From FEN-1073 sp963780865 (GTDB lineage Bacteria; Chloroflexota; Anaerolineae; Anaerolineales; RBG-16-64-43): DNA of 64,000 nt. Shown here piece after piece: positions 16,494 to 26,054 of this stretch (position 1 is the first letter of the stretch; every line of letters starts with the position of its first letter). The notes under the pieces are model-generated. The model did not search any database and was not told the origin of the DNA. It was given only the letters and a program-made list of their open reading frames with translations. The stretch is taken from positions 248,001 to 312,000 of the forward strand of contig CAWADT010000013.1 of the NCBI GenBank assembly GCA_963780865.1. Direction: 5' to 3'. Position numbers and translations under genes: made by a program.

Positions 16494-17672
16494 TTAGGTG
16501 GTAGGAGTGAGTACTGCCGGCGCGGATCCGCCCCAGCCAAATACTCGCGTTTCACTCGTCGCGCCCGCCGGGATATAAATAGGGTTACCGGCGTCCGTGG
16601 TTCCGGAAATTCTGACTACGCTGACGCTCCACCGGTAAATGCGCGTGCTTCCATCCGTCGGCCGCAGGCTGACCGGGACCAGGAAACGGGTATCCTTTAC
16701 ATAATTTAGAATTCTATCGCTGGAACCGGCGGAGATATCCTGGATCGAAACCTGATATTCCTCGTTATCCCGCAGGGTCGCCACCGCGGCCCATTGCAAC
16801 GCTATCTCCTGGTCGGTGCTTCCGAACATGGAACCATCCCGCGGTGAAAGCAGGTTCGGCGCCGGGTAGGGCGGGGGCGTAGTGGGAGTGGGACTCGGAC
16901 CCTCGGTTGGAAGCCTTTCGCAAAGCGGGATTTTCAACACGATGCCCACAAAAACGACATCATTCGCAAAGCTATATTGGGGATTATATTTTTTAATCGA
17001 CGCAATCGAAACATTGTAGTTGGCCGCAATATTCGCGAGCGTATCGCCTTCCTTAACGGTGTAATTATCAAACGTACAAGCTTGCACCGTCTGTTGAAAA
17101 ACTCCCGCTGTGGCGGTCGACGCCGGCGGTGGCGTTGAGGTCGGTTGCGGGAGATACAAAGTTTGCCCGGGTTGCAAATTGTTACAATCCACCGGCTTGC
17201 CGTTTTGGGTTGTGATGAGGGTAATGTCCGTCAGACCGAATTTCGCGGCCAGCCCGTAACAGGTGTCCACCCCGGCTTGCACAGTTACCACGATGGGCGG
17301 AAGTTTGGTTGGGGTTGGTGTATCGGTCGGTATGTTTGTCGGCAAGGAAGTCAGGGTGATCGTGGGAGTGATGGATGGCAGCACGGCTGGCGTGGACGCA
17401 GAGCCCGGGAAATGCCCGGTGCGCACTAAAAGGACCATCACGAGCGCGCCGAACAAAAGCGAGAGGATGGGACCCGCAACCACTACGCCGACGGGCAAAT
17501 TCAGCGAGGCGGATGCTCCGGAAATTCTGGACGGAATTCTGGCTGTTCGGCCGGTTCCCGGCTCAAAAACCATTCCGCAAACCGCGCAACGTGAGGCAGA
17601 TTCCGCAATTCGTGTGCCGCAGGACGGACAAATGCGGCTTGGAATCGCGGGACGGGGGCTAGTATTCGACAT
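16494..17672 (-). CDS. Membrane-anchored LysM-repeat protein with N-terminal zinc ribbon
   Basis: The 392-residue protein starts with a zinc ribbon (CPSCG ... CAVCG, residues 15-33). One transmembrane helix (about 60-85) and a Thr/Pro-rich linker follow. Next come two LysM-like modules (GVDTCYGLAAKFGLTDITLITTQNGKPVDCNNLQPGQTLYLP, and YTVKEGDTLANIAANYNVSIASIKKYN), a second Pro/Thr linker, and a C-terminal beta-rich domain. LysM domains bind peptidoglycan-like glycans, so it is likely exposed on the outside while the zinc ribbon stays in the cytoplasm. Its role is unknown. Confidence 0.82.
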   Translation of the reverse strand: MSNTSPRPAIPSRICPSCGTRIAESASRCAVCGMVFEPGTGRTARIPSRISGASASLNLPVGVVVAGPILSLLFGALVMVLLVRTGHFPGSASTPAVLPSITPTITLTSLPTNIPTDTPTPTKLPPIVVTVQAGVDTCYGLAAKFGLTDITLITTQNGKPVDCNNLQPGQTLYLPQPTSTPPPASTATAGVFQQTVQACTFDNYTVKEGDTLANIAANYNVSIASIKKYNPQYSFANDVVFVGIVLKIPLCERLPTEGPSPTPTTPPPYPAPNLLSPRDGSMFGSTDQEIALQWAAVATLRDNEEYQVSIQDISAGSSDRILNYVKDTRFLVPVSLRPTDGSTRIYRWSVSVVRISGTTDAGNPIYIPAGATSETRVFGWGGSAPAVLTPTT

Positions 17673-17713
17673 CGATATCTCCGTTTTCCTGTGGAAGGAT
17701 TATACCAAACCGA

Positions 17714-18724
17714 TCAATCCGCGGGACGGAGGCGCATCAATAATCCCTGCAATTCCCTAATTAATTCGGTTATTTGACGATTCCGGGATGGATTCTCGCC
17801 CCATAATTGACGTTGTTTTTCTTTAAAGGCCAATTCGGAATAAATGGTGTGAATTCTGGAGATGGTGGAGTATTTATTCAGGTCCAACACACGAACCGCC
17901 GCCCATTCGGCCTGCCATCTTCTCCGCAAGGACCCTGCCGTCTCCCATTGGTCCTGTTCCAAGAGTCCATTTCTAGAATACGGGAACAAGTATTTACTGA
18001 TGACTTTTTGCTCCCGAATCAACGAACCGAGAAAGATTAAAATCACCAAAAAGAATCCGACCGCGAAAAAACAAACATCCAGATAAAATCCCCACGGGGT
18101 ATTCGCCTCCCAGGAAATTCCAAGATTGTGGAGGATGTGGAAGGAAATCGCTGCGGTAAGACCGCCGGCCGACCACAGAACGGCTCTCCCCCGGGAGCGG
18201 GCGTATTTCGCCAGAGCCAATCCCAAACCGGTAAAGGCGGCGAAGAGTGCGTGGATCGCGCCGAAAAGCATTGTGCGGAAGAATATGAGCAGGATGAGTT
18301 CGGAAAGCGATTGACTGGCGAGAAAATACAAAGTGTTCTCCGCCGCGGCAAATCCAAACCCGACCATGGCTCCGTAGATGATCCCGTCGAGCGGATCGTC
18401 CACCTCCTGGCCCGCGATCGCAAAGATTCCAAGCAACCCGATAAATTTCAACCCCTCTTCGATCACCGGTGGAAGCACGCCGACGCCGAGAATGGATATG
18501 CCCGCGGCGGTTGATTGCAGGTGGGAAGCTCCCGGGAGACCAAGGATTAGTTCGAGGGCTAGCGAAAGGCCGACGGCGGGGATCATGCCCCATAGGAAGG
18601 AAAAAAGCAGAAGCTGAAACGGTTCTTTTTCGTAACGGTCGAACCACCAGACGATCACCGACCAGCAGATCATCGGCAGGACACCCGCGAAAATGGAGAC
18701 TACCAGCAACATCACGACGCTCAC
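17714..18724 (-). CDS. PrsW family glutamic-type intramembrane protease
   Basis: The 336-residue polytopic membrane protein carries the PrsW motifs: DRYEKEPFQLLLFSFLWG in the first loop, PPVIEEGLKFIGLL with the catalytic glutamates, DGIIYGAMVGFGFAAAEN, and FGAIHALFAAFTGLGLA. PrsW proteases cut membrane proteins such as anti-sigma factors. A soluble C-terminal region of about 100 residues is predicted to be cytoplasmic. It lies between the LysM protein gene and a response regulator gene on the same strand, but the substrate is not evident. Confidence 0.86.
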   Translation of the reverse strand: MSVVMLLVVSIFAGVLPMICWSVIVWWFDRYEKEPFQLLLFSFLWGMIPAVGLSLALELILGLPGASHLQSTAAGISILGVGVLPPVIEEGLKFIGLLGIFAIAGQEVDDPLDGIIYGAMVGFGFAAAENTLYFLASQSLSELILLIFFRTMLFGAIHALFAAFTGLGLALAKYARSRGRAVLWSAGGLTAAISFHILHNLGISWEANTPWGFYLDVCFFAVGFFLVILIFLGSLIREQKVISKYLFPYSRNGLLEQDQWETAGSLRRRWQAEWAAVRVLDLNKYSTISRIHTIYSELAFKEKQRQLWGENPSRNRQITELIRELQGLLMRLRPAD

Positions 18725-18743
18725 CGAGGGGCCTCTCCCAAAT

Positions 18744-19397
18744 TTATAAATACGATTTTAAATTATGAAGTACGGCGTAGGCCGCCGCTTCCGTGCGATT
18801 GACTACATTTAATTTTGAGAGGATGGAAGAAACATAATTCCGCACCGTGCCTTCCCCCAGAAACAGCGATTCGGAGATTTCCTTATTCGTTTTCCCTTCG
18901 ACGACCAGCTGCAGGACGTGCATTTCCTGCGGGGTCAGCCCGGAAAATGTGGACGCCTCTTCATCCTGCGCCATTTTCCGCATTTCCGCAAATACCCGTT
19001 TGGTCACGAGGGGATCCAACAGCGCTTCGCCTCGCCCGACGCGTTCAATCGCCTGGATGAGTTCCTGTCCGCCGATTTGTTTCAGCAGGTATCCGGAAGC
19101 GCCGGCCCGGATCGCAGAGAAGAGCATCTCATCTTCCGCGAAGGAGGTGAGCATAATGACTTTGGTTTCCGGGTTGGCGGCGAGGATTTCCTCGCAGGCC
19201 TCGATCCCCGACGCCCCGGGCAGGCGGATATCCATTAAAATGACGTCCGGATGCAATCCGGCGGCTTTCTCCACCGCTTCCTTGGCCGATCCGGCTTCCG
19301 CCACCACCTCGAAACCCGGATGATGCTCGATGAGGGATTTCAATCCCAATCGCACCACTTCGTGATCGTCCACCAGCATAATTCTAAGCGGGCTCAT
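18744..19397 (-). CDS. NarL/LuxR-family response regulator
   Basis: The 217-residue protein has a receiver domain (residues 1 to about 120: acidic pair D10-D11, phospho-acceptor D56 in VILMDIRLPG, and the T/K switch region). A LuxR-type helix-turn-helix follows at its C-terminus (LTPQEMHVLQLVVEGKTNKEISESLFLGEGTVRNYVSSIL). It is a two-component transcription regulator. No histidine kinase gene is adjacent, so its partner lies elsewhere. Confidence 0.93.
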   Translation of the reverse strand: MSPLRIMLVDDHEVVRLGLKSLIEHHPGFEVVAEAGSAKEAVEKAAGLHPDVILMDIRLPGASGIEACEEILAANPETKVIMLTSFAEDEMLFSAIRAGASGYLLKQIGGQELIQAIERVGRGEALLDPLVTKRVFAEMRKMAQDEEASTFSGLTPQEMHVLQLVVEGKTNKEISESLFLGEGTVRNYVSSILSKLNVVNRTEAAAYAVLHNLKSYL

Positions 19398-19476
19398 TAC
19401 AAAAAAGGATTCCTTTCGGCCAGATATTCAGAGTCCAATTCCGCGCCGAAAAGAAGGATAATTCAATGCGGTTTGA

Positions 19477-19505
19477 TTGACAAGCCCAATCCGCTTTGAT
19501 ACACT
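19477..19505 (+). promoter_or_regulatory. Strong sigma-70-type promoter of dgt
   Basis: A perfect TTGACA (19477-19482) is followed after 17 bases by TACACT (19500-19505). Transcription would start near 19512, 28 bases before the ATG at 19540. The TTG of the -35 is in frame with dgt, so it can be mistaken for a start codon. Confidence 0.82.
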
Positions 19506-19539
19506 CCTTCGTACAAATTCTTCTGGGGCTGCAATCACT

Positions 19540-20691
19540 ATGCTGTTGGATCGGGCGACATTGGAGGGCGTAGAGGAACGAACGCTGGCACCCTACGCCA
19601 CCTTGAGCAAAGCTTCGCACGGCAGGGAATATCCGGAATCCGAAGCGCCCTTCCGGACTTGTTTCCAGCGGGACCGCGACCGCATCCTGCATACCACTGC
19701 TTTCCGGCGCCTCGAACACAAGACCCAGGTCTTCATCACCTATGAGGGGGATTATTATCGGACTCGGCTAACGCATACGCTGGAAGTCAGCCAGATCGGC
19801 CGATCCCTCGCGCGGTCGCTGGGAGCGAACGAGGATCTGGTCGAGGCGATCTGCCTGGCTCACGATCTGGGCCATCCGCCGTTCGGCCACTCCGGGGAAG
19901 CGGTTCTCTCCCGGTTGATGGAACCGCACGGAGGGTTCGACCACAATCGCCAATCGCTGCGGATCGTTACCGTCCTAGAGCGCCGGTATCCGGATTTCCC
20001 CGGCCTTAATCTCACTTGGGAAACGCGCGAAGGGATCGTCAAACACGAAACCACGTTCGACAGCCCGGACCTTTCAGACTATTCCCCCGAATTGCACGCC
20101 AGCCTCGAAGCCCAGATCGCCAATATCGCCGACGAGTGCGCCTACACCTCGCACGATCTCGATGACGGGTTACGGTCCGGAATTTTGGTCCCGGAAGACC
20201 TGGCGGATCTTTCCATTTGGACAATGCTCCGCGACGCTTCGGACTGGAAATCCGGCGCATTGGATGAACTGACCCGCCATCAAATGATCCGCGCCTTCAT
20301 CAATTTGACGGTTACCGATATTCTGGAAGCCTCCCGGCGGAGAATCTCCGGCGAGGCCGTCCGATCCCAGGCAGACGTTCAGCGCCTATCGGAAAACCTT
20401 ATCGGTTATTCCGACGCCCTTCTGCCGCCGCTGGAGGGTTTGCGTGCGCGCCTGTATGAAAAAATGTACCGCCACTACCGCGTCATGCGCATGGCGCTAA
20501 AAGCCGAGAGGTTCCTCACGGAGTTATTCAACCTATATATCGCCAATCCCAGAATATTACCGCAGGGAGTCATGGATCGGGCGGAAGCGGAGGATCCTTA
20601 CCGCGTCGTATGCGATTACATCGCCGGGATGACCGACCGCTTCGCGTTGGAAGAATACGGGAAGCTTACCGATCCGCAAACCAAACCATGA
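19540..20691 (+). CDS. dgt: Deoxyguanosinetriphosphate triphosphohydrolase-like protein
   Basis: From the ATG at 19540 the protein is 383 residues. It shows the HD-domain dNTPase pattern: RDRDRILHTTAFRRLEHKTQVF, RTRLTHTLEVSQIGRS, the HD metal site CLAHDLGHPPFGHSGE, FDHNRQSLRI and DECAYTSHDLDDGL. Such enzymes hydrolyse dNTPs to deoxynucleosides and tripolyphosphate. The frame is open further upstream to a TTG at 19477, but that TTG is part of the -35 hexamer, so the shorter start is correct if that promoter is used. greA follows after 33 bases. Confidence 0.9.
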   Translation: MLLDRATLEGVEERTLAPYATLSKASHGREYPESEAPFRTCFQRDRDRILHTTAFRRLEHKTQVFITYEGDYYRTRLTHTLEVSQIGRSLARSLGANEDLVEAICLAHDLGHPPFGHSGEAVLSRLMEPHGGFDHNRQSLRIVTVLERRYPDFPGLNLTWETREGIVKHETTFDSPDLSDYSPELHASLEAQIANIADECAYTSHDLDDGLRSGILVPEDLADLSIWTMLRDASDWKSGALDELTRHQMIRAFINLTVTDILEASRRRISGEAVRSQADVQRLSENLIGYSDALLPPLEGLRARLYEKMYRHYRVMRMALKAERFLTELFNLYIANPRILPQGVMDRAEAEDPYRVVCDYIAGMTDRFALEEYGKLTDPQTKP

Positions 20692-20724
20692 CATCAATTC
20701 TTTAAGGAGTGCAAATTCTTTCGT

Positions 20725-21189
20725 ATGGAAAAGAGAATCCTTACGCCCGACGGCGCTAAAAAAATCCGGGAAGAACTGGAGCAATTGAAAGGACCTGCCC
20801 GCACGGCACTGGCGGCCCGGCTGCGGGCGGCCATCCAGCAAGGCGATCTTTCCGAAAACGCCGATTACACTTCCGCCAAGGAAGAACAGGGTTTTCTGGA
20901 AGGCCGGATCCTCGAATTGGAGGCGCTGATCAAGAACGCCGAGATCGTCGATCCGCACTCCACGCCCCGCGATGTCGTCTCTTTGGGTTGCCGGGTGACG
21001 GTTTTGGAAGAGGGAAGCGAATCGGAGGTGTTCCAAATCGTCGGAAGCACGGAGTCGGACACGCGCGCACGCAAGATAACGCTGGAATCGCCGATTGGAA
21101 AGGCACTGCTTGGCCACCGCGCGGGTGAAAGCGTGGAAGTGCCCACCCCGGCGGGCAAGATTGTCTTTAAAATTCAAAAGATAGAATAG
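20725..21189 (+). CDS. greA: Transcription elongation factor GreA
   Basis: The 154-residue protein matches GreA in length and layout. An N-terminal antiparallel coiled coil (residues 1-75) carries the acidic tip sequence GDLSENADYTSAKEEQ, and a C-terminal FKBP-like domain contains SPIGKALLGHRAGE. GreA stimulates RNA polymerase to cleave its transcript when backtracked. TTTAAGGAGTG lies upstream of the ATG as a ribosome-binding site. It may be cotranscribed with dgt. Confidence 0.96.
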   Translation: MEKRILTPDGAKKIREELEQLKGPARTALAARLRAAIQQGDLSENADYTSAKEEQGFLEGRILELEALIKNAEIVDPHSTPRDVVSLGCRVTVLEEGSESEVFQIVGSTESDTRARKITLESPIGKALLGHRAGESVEVPTPAGKIVFKIQKIE

Positions 21190-21225
21190 CGGTGAAGGAA
21201 GCGCCCTCGGTTCGAAGCACAAGTA

Positions 21226-21345
21226 CGCGGATACCGCGGATTTATCAGATTTCGCGGAGTAGATATTTCCAAAAATTAATGGCCGGTGGAATTAAATTCA
21301 ATCCGCGTAATCCGCTTCATCAGCGAAATCCGTACAGTAATTCTG
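21226..21345. repeat. Degenerate GCGGATT-type repeat cluster in inverted order
   Basis: The gap between greA and the next gene contains ACGCGGATACCGCGGATT and ATTTCGCGG, then, in opposite orientation, AATCCGCGTAATCCGC and CAGCGAAATCCG. These look like a degraded copy of a short dispersed repeat. No gene is visible in this 195-base gap. Confidence 0.5.
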
Positions 21346-21384
21346 AAATTGTATTTTGTGTCTGAGTAAATCCATGCCATTGGG

Positions 21385-22446
21385 CTATTTCGATTTCGCC
21401 CAGATTTCCAACTGTAACGTCAGGCGCTCGAAGTAGGAGTTGTGCGGCAAGGGCCCTTCGCCGTACATTAACTCGCGGATTACCACTCGCAGCTGCAAAC
21501 CCGGCGTCTCCATCCAAAAATCCGCTCCCGGCGCTGCCAGGGCAGGGGTTCCCCGCGGCGCCAGGCTCGCGCGGACATCATCTTTTTGGTTTGCATATTC
21601 GCTCAGGAGCACCGTTGTCGAGGTCCGGCTGGGTTTGCGATCAAACAGCCAGATTTCAAAAGCTGTCACCTTCTTCGGCTCCCCGACCCCGATCGGTTCC
21701 GAAATCCCGACCCCGCATTCGCCTAAGAATTCGCCGCTCGCGGAATTGATCGTAAAGCTGTCTTCGTACAGATCGTCTCCCACCACGTACGTAGTGACGA
21801 AGCGTTCCAGAGGTTCGGCGCCCTCCTCGGATGCGGCTTGCTTCTCCGGCGGCGCCAGATCCGCCATTTGCTCTTCCGATTCGATCGAAAGCTCCCCGGC
21901 GGACTCGGGTGTTTCGTTTTCATCCGGAGCAGAGCTTCCCCGTCGCCGGCGCCCATTGACCACCAGGACCAGCGCGATGGCCGCGCCGATGACAATGCCC
22001 AGGATCGCGATAACCGAGAGCACGCCATTCAAACCGCCCGCGTTCGCGGCGGGGGCGGGTGGGTTGGCGGGGTTTCCCGGCGTGCCGACGTAAAGATTGG
22101 CAATGAGGACTTCAAATTGTTTCAACCGATCCGGATCGGTGAGCTTATCGTTGTGGAGTTCATCCAATAAATTCCATTTGTTCGGCCCCAGGGCGTCGAA
22201 CCGGCTGCGCGCGAGGGTCGGGTCCCCGTTCGCGGAAAAGGAATCCACCGTCATGCGCAGGTAATCCAGTTGAATGTCTGATCGGAGCGTTTGCGGCGTG
22301 GTGTCGATATATTGAACCGGCCAGACCATCCAGCCAAGGATAACCAAACCGAACAGCGTTCCGACGAGGAAACTTATCGCGTTACCCGCCAGAGGGTTCC
22401 GGCTTCCCCGTCCGATCGCTTGAAGAACTGTTTTTAGGTTGATCAT
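21385..22446 (-). CDS. Membrane protein of unknown function with two transmembrane helices
   Basis: From the ATG at 22446 the protein has 353 residues. One membrane helix is near the N-terminus (NAISFLVGTLFGLVILGWMVWP), followed by an extracytoplasmic domain of about 110 residues, a Pro/Ala/Gly-rich linker and a second helix (VIAILGIVIGAAIALVLVV). A charged linker leads to a C-terminal soluble domain (FVTTYVVGDDLYEDSFTINS ... LTLQLEIWAKSK). I do not recognise the family. An upstream extension to 22527 lacks features and is not used. It is the last gene of the leftward dprA-manC-topA group. Confidence 0.75.
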   Translation of the reverse strand: MINLKTVLQAIGRGSRNPLAGNAISFLVGTLFGLVILGWMVWPVQYIDTTPQTLRSDIQLDYLRMTVDSFSANGDPTLARSRFDALGPNKWNLLDELHNDKLTDPDRLKQFEVLIANLYVGTPGNPANPPAPAANAGGLNGVLSVIAILGIVIGAAIALVLVVNGRRRRGSSAPDENETPESAGELSIESEEQMADLAPPEKQAASEEGAEPLERFVTTYVVGDDLYEDSFTINSASGEFLGECGVGISEPIGVGEPKKVTAFEIWLFDRKPSRTSTTVLLSEYANQKDDVRASLAPRGTPALAAPGADFWMETPGLQLRVVIRELMYGEGPLPHNSYFERLTLQLEIWAKSK

Positions 22447-22562
22447 GGATCGCCTGCCTTGCTTGATGAATCGCCTTGTTCCACCGATTGTATCCGCAGA
22501 TGCCTTTCCGGGGCAATCCGGTTCCATGGATAGGGCTTATTCTTATCCAGGGTATTAATGAT

Positions 22563-24884
22563 TCAGGCCGGTTCTTCGTCCTTGGCCAGGATGGAATCGA
22601 GTGGAAATTTCTCCTGGCATTGCGTGCACTGGGCTGTTTGCCGGTTGGCTACCACCAGCAAACCGCCGCAGGCGGGACACGGAACGGCCATGGGTTTTTT
22701 CCAGGAAGTGAAATCGCAAGCTGGATAATTCGAACAAGCGTAGAAGGTGCGGCCTTTGCGCGTTTTGCGTTCGACCAGTTCACCACCGTCTTTCGGGCAG
22801 CGCACACCGGTTTTTTCCAGCCACGGCTCCACGTACCGGCACACCGGGAAGGTGGAACACCCGATGAATTTTCCAAATCTCCCGTAGCGGATCACCAGCG
22901 GGTTCCCGCAGGTGGGGCAATTTCGTCCGAGCAGTTCCGGTGTATCGCTGACCTTGGGGATTTCTTCCTCGGCGTGCCGGAGGTCTTTGCAGAACGGCTC
23001 GTAAAATTCCCGCAACGTGGAGGTCCAATCATGCGCTCCCTCGGCGATCTCGTCGAGCTCTTCTTCCATCGTCGCCGTGAATCCCGTGTTGATGACATCC
23101 GGGAAGTACTTGACCAGCATGTCGTTGACGGTAAAGCCGATTTCCGTCGGTGCCAGGCGTTTCTCTTCCCGGACGACGTAACCGCGCGCCTGGATCGTAG
23201 AAAGAATCGGCGCGTAGGTCGACGGACGGCCGATGCCGAACTCCTCCAGAGTACGGATCAGAGCGGCTTCGGTATACCGAGGGGGAGGCTGCGTGAAATG
23301 CTGATCCGGGTGCAACCCCATCAGTTGCAACGATTCGCCTTCGATCAACGAGGGCAGGGAAACCTGCGTTTCGTCCTCAGCCTGGTCTTCGTCCTTGGCT
23401 TCCTCGTACACCGCCAGAAAGCCCTGGAAGCGCATGGCGCCTCCGGAAGCCCGTAACAGGTACGTATGGCCTCCTTTGGCCTCGACATCCACCTGGACGG
23501 TATCGAACACGGCCGGCGCCATTTGCGAAGCCAGGAACCTTTGCCAGATTAGAGTGTACAAACGGCTTTGGTCTCGGCTGAGGTATTCCTCCATCGATTT
23601 TGGGGTCCGTTCCACGGCAGTCGGCCGAATGGCCTCGTGTGCTTCCTGTGCATTTCTAGATTTGGACCGGTATTGCGGTGTTTCGGAAGGAAGATAATCC
23701 GCCCCGAATTTTTCGGAGATGTATCTCCTTGCCTCCTGCTGCGCGCTTTCAGCCACTTGTGGCGAATCAGTTCGCATATACGTGATTAGGCCGGTCATTC
23801 CCATTGAATTGATCTCGACGCCCTCGTATAACTGTTGGGCGATGGCCATCGTCTTCTTCGGGGAGAAGCCTAGTTTGCGGGATGCTTCCTGCTGTAGAGT
23901 GGAAGTGGTGAAGGGAGCCGATGGATTGCGTCTCCGTTCCCCTATTCGCACGCGCGCAACAAGAAAGGCCGCCTTCCGGAGGTCGTCGGCCAGCATCTCG
24001 GCATCCGCCTGGTTTGCCAGGGCTGGATCCTGATCGTCCACTTTCGCAAGCTTCGCACGAAAAGTTTGATCCCCATTTTGCAATTTCGCCAGGTCCGCTT
24101 CGATCGACCAATATTCCGCAGGTTGGAAGGCGGTAATTTCACGCTCCCGTTCCGCCACCAGGCGCAGGGCCACGGATTGCACCCGGCCGGCCGAGAGCCG
24201 GCTGCGCACTTTGGCCCACAGGAGCGGGCTGAGCATATATCCCACCAGGCGATCCAGTATCCTTCGCGCCTGTTGAGCATTGACCAGGTTCAGATCCACT
24301 TCGCGTGGATTGTGAAAAGCTTCTTCGATCGCGGACTTCGTGATTTCGTGGAAAGCCACCCGGCGGGTAATGGCCGGATCCAGTTCCGTGGCTTCCATCA
24401 GGTGCCAGGCGATCGCTTCGCCTTCCCGGTCCGGATCGGTCGCCAGATACACTTCCGCCGCATCCTTCGCCAGCGCCTTTAACTCTTTGACGATCGGCCG
24501 CTTCTCATTGGGGATTCGATATTTGGGGGTAAAACCATTCTCGACATCAACGGAAAGTTGCGATCGCAGCAGGTCGCGCACATGACCGACGGAGGCGCGC
24601 ACCTGGTACCCCTTGCCCAGAAATCGCCCGACCGTCTTGGCTTTGGTCGGGGATTCAACGATCACCAGCTTGCCGCCCGTGCGCCCTTTGCGTTTCTTCT
24701 CCGCCTTGGGGGCGGGGGGTGGCGGGGTCAAACCCGCGTGCGCATCGGACAAACCCATTTTATGAATTTTCGATCCGCAGACGGAACAAATACCCGAGGT
24801 GGTCGGCCTGCCGTTGGATAGAAATCCTGCCACGGGATTTGTGATCTCCCGTTTGGCTTTGCATTTAAGACAATATCCTTCCAT
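22563..24884 (-). CDS. topA: DNA topoisomerase I with an extra N-terminal zinc domain
   Basis: The 773-residue type IA topoisomerase has a Toprim domain from about residue 72 (GKLVIVESPTKAKTVGRFL; DPDREGEAIAWH), the catalytic tyrosine Y369 in GLITYMRTDSP, and three C-terminal cysteine-rich zinc modules (CPTCG ... CSTFPVC; CPKDGG ... CSNYPAC; CPACGG ... CTQC). It relaxes negative supercoils. An additional N-terminal module of about 45 residues (CLKCKAKRE ... ICSVCGSKIHKMG) resembles a small stand-alone zinc domain (DUF5679-like) and is joined by a Pro/Lys-rich linker. It lies in the order dprA, manC, topA. Confidence 0.95.
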   Translation of the reverse strand: MEGYCLKCKAKREITNPVAGFLSNGRPTTSGICSVCGSKIHKMGLSDAHAGLTPPPPAPKAEKKRKGRTGGKLVIVESPTKAKTVGRFLGKGYQVRASVGHVRDLLRSQLSVDVENGFTPKYRIPNEKRPIVKELKALAKDAAEVYLATDPDREGEAIAWHLMEATELDPAITRRVAFHEITKSAIEEAFHNPREVDLNLVNAQQARRILDRLVGYMLSPLLWAKVRSRLSAGRVQSVALRLVAEREREITAFQPAEYWSIEADLAKLQNGDQTFRAKLAKVDDQDPALANQADAEMLADDLRKAAFLVARVRIGERRRNPSAPFTTSTLQQEASRKLGFSPKKTMAIAQQLYEGVEINSMGMTGLITYMRTDSPQVAESAQQEARRYISEKFGADYLPSETPQYRSKSRNAQEAHEAIRPTAVERTPKSMEEYLSRDQSRLYTLIWQRFLASQMAPAVFDTVQVDVEAKGGHTYLLRASGGAMRFQGFLAVYEEAKDEDQAEDETQVSLPSLIEGESLQLMGLHPDQHFTQPPPRYTEAALIRTLEEFGIGRPSTYAPILSTIQARGYVVREEKRLAPTEIGFTVNDMLVKYFPDVINTGFTATMEEELDEIAEGAHDWTSTLREFYEPFCKDLRHAEEEIPKVSDTPELLGRNCPTCGNPLVIRYGRFGKFIGCSTFPVCRYVEPWLEKTGVRCPKDGGELVERKTRKGRTFYACSNYPACDFTSWKKPMAVPCPACGGLLVVANRQTAQCTQCQEKFPLDSILAKDEEPA

Positions 24885-24968
24885 ACACCTAGAAGCTCCA
24901 TTTTCTCAAGAAGATTTTTTTCGTGCTGGGAAAGAACATCCATCCGGTCTCCACGGGATGGGCGGCCG

Positions 24969-26054
24969 TTAAAGCATCCCGACGATCTTTCGGACATCCT
25001 GGGATTTTCCCCTTTGACAGATGAGAATCGCATCGTCCGTTTCAACGATGATTACATCCTTCAATCCCACCGTCGCGAGAATCCGGCGGGAATCGGTTTT
25101 TCGAATGACGGTTACAGATTGCGAACCGGCATGGTATACGCCTTTTGGAGCCTCGCCCTGAAGTTCCGGGTGCGCCTGATAGAGTTCCACGAGCGCATCC
25201 CAGGATCCGATGTCGGTCCATCCCAAACCCTGCGCCGGAAGGACCGCCACGCGGTGGGAGGCTTCCAGGATGGCATAATCTAGCGATAGGACCGGCATGG
25301 ATTCCCAGATCGCTTTCAGCGATGGGTCTTCGTTCTTCCGATCCGGCAACATGGCCATTCGGTCCAGCGCTTGGCCGATGGCCGGCTGTTGAGTCCGAAA
25401 TTCCATTTCGAGCACGTCCGAACGCCAAAAGAACATTCCGGAATTCCAGTGGAACCCGCCGCGGGAGATCATGGCCTTGGCCTCTTCCACGGTGGGCTTT
25501 TCCTTGAACCGCCGGACGCCGAAAGCGGAAAATCCCTCGACGGATTCCAGCCGTTCTCCCTGTTCCATATATCCATACCCGCTCGTTGGGCCGGTCGGCT
25601 CGATCCCCAGGGTGACGAGATAACCGTTCCCGGCAAGTTCGCGGGCGGCTTGGACCAGGGCCAGGAACCGCTTCGAATCGGCGATGTAATGGTCTGAAGG
25701 CAGGCAGGCCATCACGAACCTGGGAAAGCGCGTCCGCAGCACGGCGAGGGCGTAGGCGATGGCCGGTGCTGTATTGCGCGGGCTTGGCTCGCACAGCAGG
25801 TTTTCTTCCGGAAGCCCGACGCCCGACGACCGGATCATCGGCATCAGCCGGTTGTTGGAAATGACAAAAATATGTTCCGGCGGAAGAATTTCCTCCATAC
25901 GAGCAACGGTTAATTGGAAAAGCGAGCGGCCGCCGATCAGCGGCAGGAACTGCTTGGGCTGGTCTGGACGCGAAAGCGGCCATAGCCGCGTGCCGCCGCC
26001 GCCGGCCATGAGAACTGCCAGCAAAGGTTCCTGGGGATCGCGCTGTTGGTTCAT
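24969..26054 (-). CDS. manC: Mannose-1-phosphate guanylyltransferase
   Basis: The 361-residue nucleotidyltransferase has the signature LMAGGGGTRLWPLSRPDQPKQFLPL, then EPSPRNTAPAIAYAL, LPSDHYI, FKEKPTVEEA and WNSGMFFWR. This is the GDP-mannose pyrophosphorylase pattern without the C-terminal isomerase domain of bifunctional ManC. It makes GDP-mannose from mannose-1-phosphate and GTP for glycan synthesis. Its ATG is directly next to the stop codon of the split dprA, so expression is probably coupled to that operon. Confidence 0.92.
   Translation of the reverse strand: MNQQRDPQEPLLAVLMAGGGGTRLWPLSRPDQPKQFLPLIGGRSLFQLTVARMEEILPPEHIFVISNNRLMPMIRSSGVGLPEENLLCEPSPRNTAPAIAYALAVLRTRFPRFVMACLPSDHYIADSKRFLALVQAARELAGNGYLVTLGIEPTGPTSGYGYMEQGERLESVEGFSAFGVRRFKEKPTVEEAKAMISRGGFHWNSGMFFWRSDVLEMEFRTQQPAIGQALDRMAMLPDRKNEDPSLKAIWESMPVLSLDYAILEASHRVAVLPAQGLGWTDIGSWDALVELYQAHPELQGEAPKGVYHAGSQSVTVIRKTDSRRILATVGLKDVIIVETDDAILICQRGKSQDVRKIVGML

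Noticed and set aside
19477..19539. TTG start for the dGTPase gene
   Set aside because: The TTG is the first three bases of a perfect TTGACA -35 hexamer; transcription would start downstream of it.
22476..23456. 326-codon open frame antisense to topA
   Set aside because: No domain or start signal; topA motifs are clear on the other strand.
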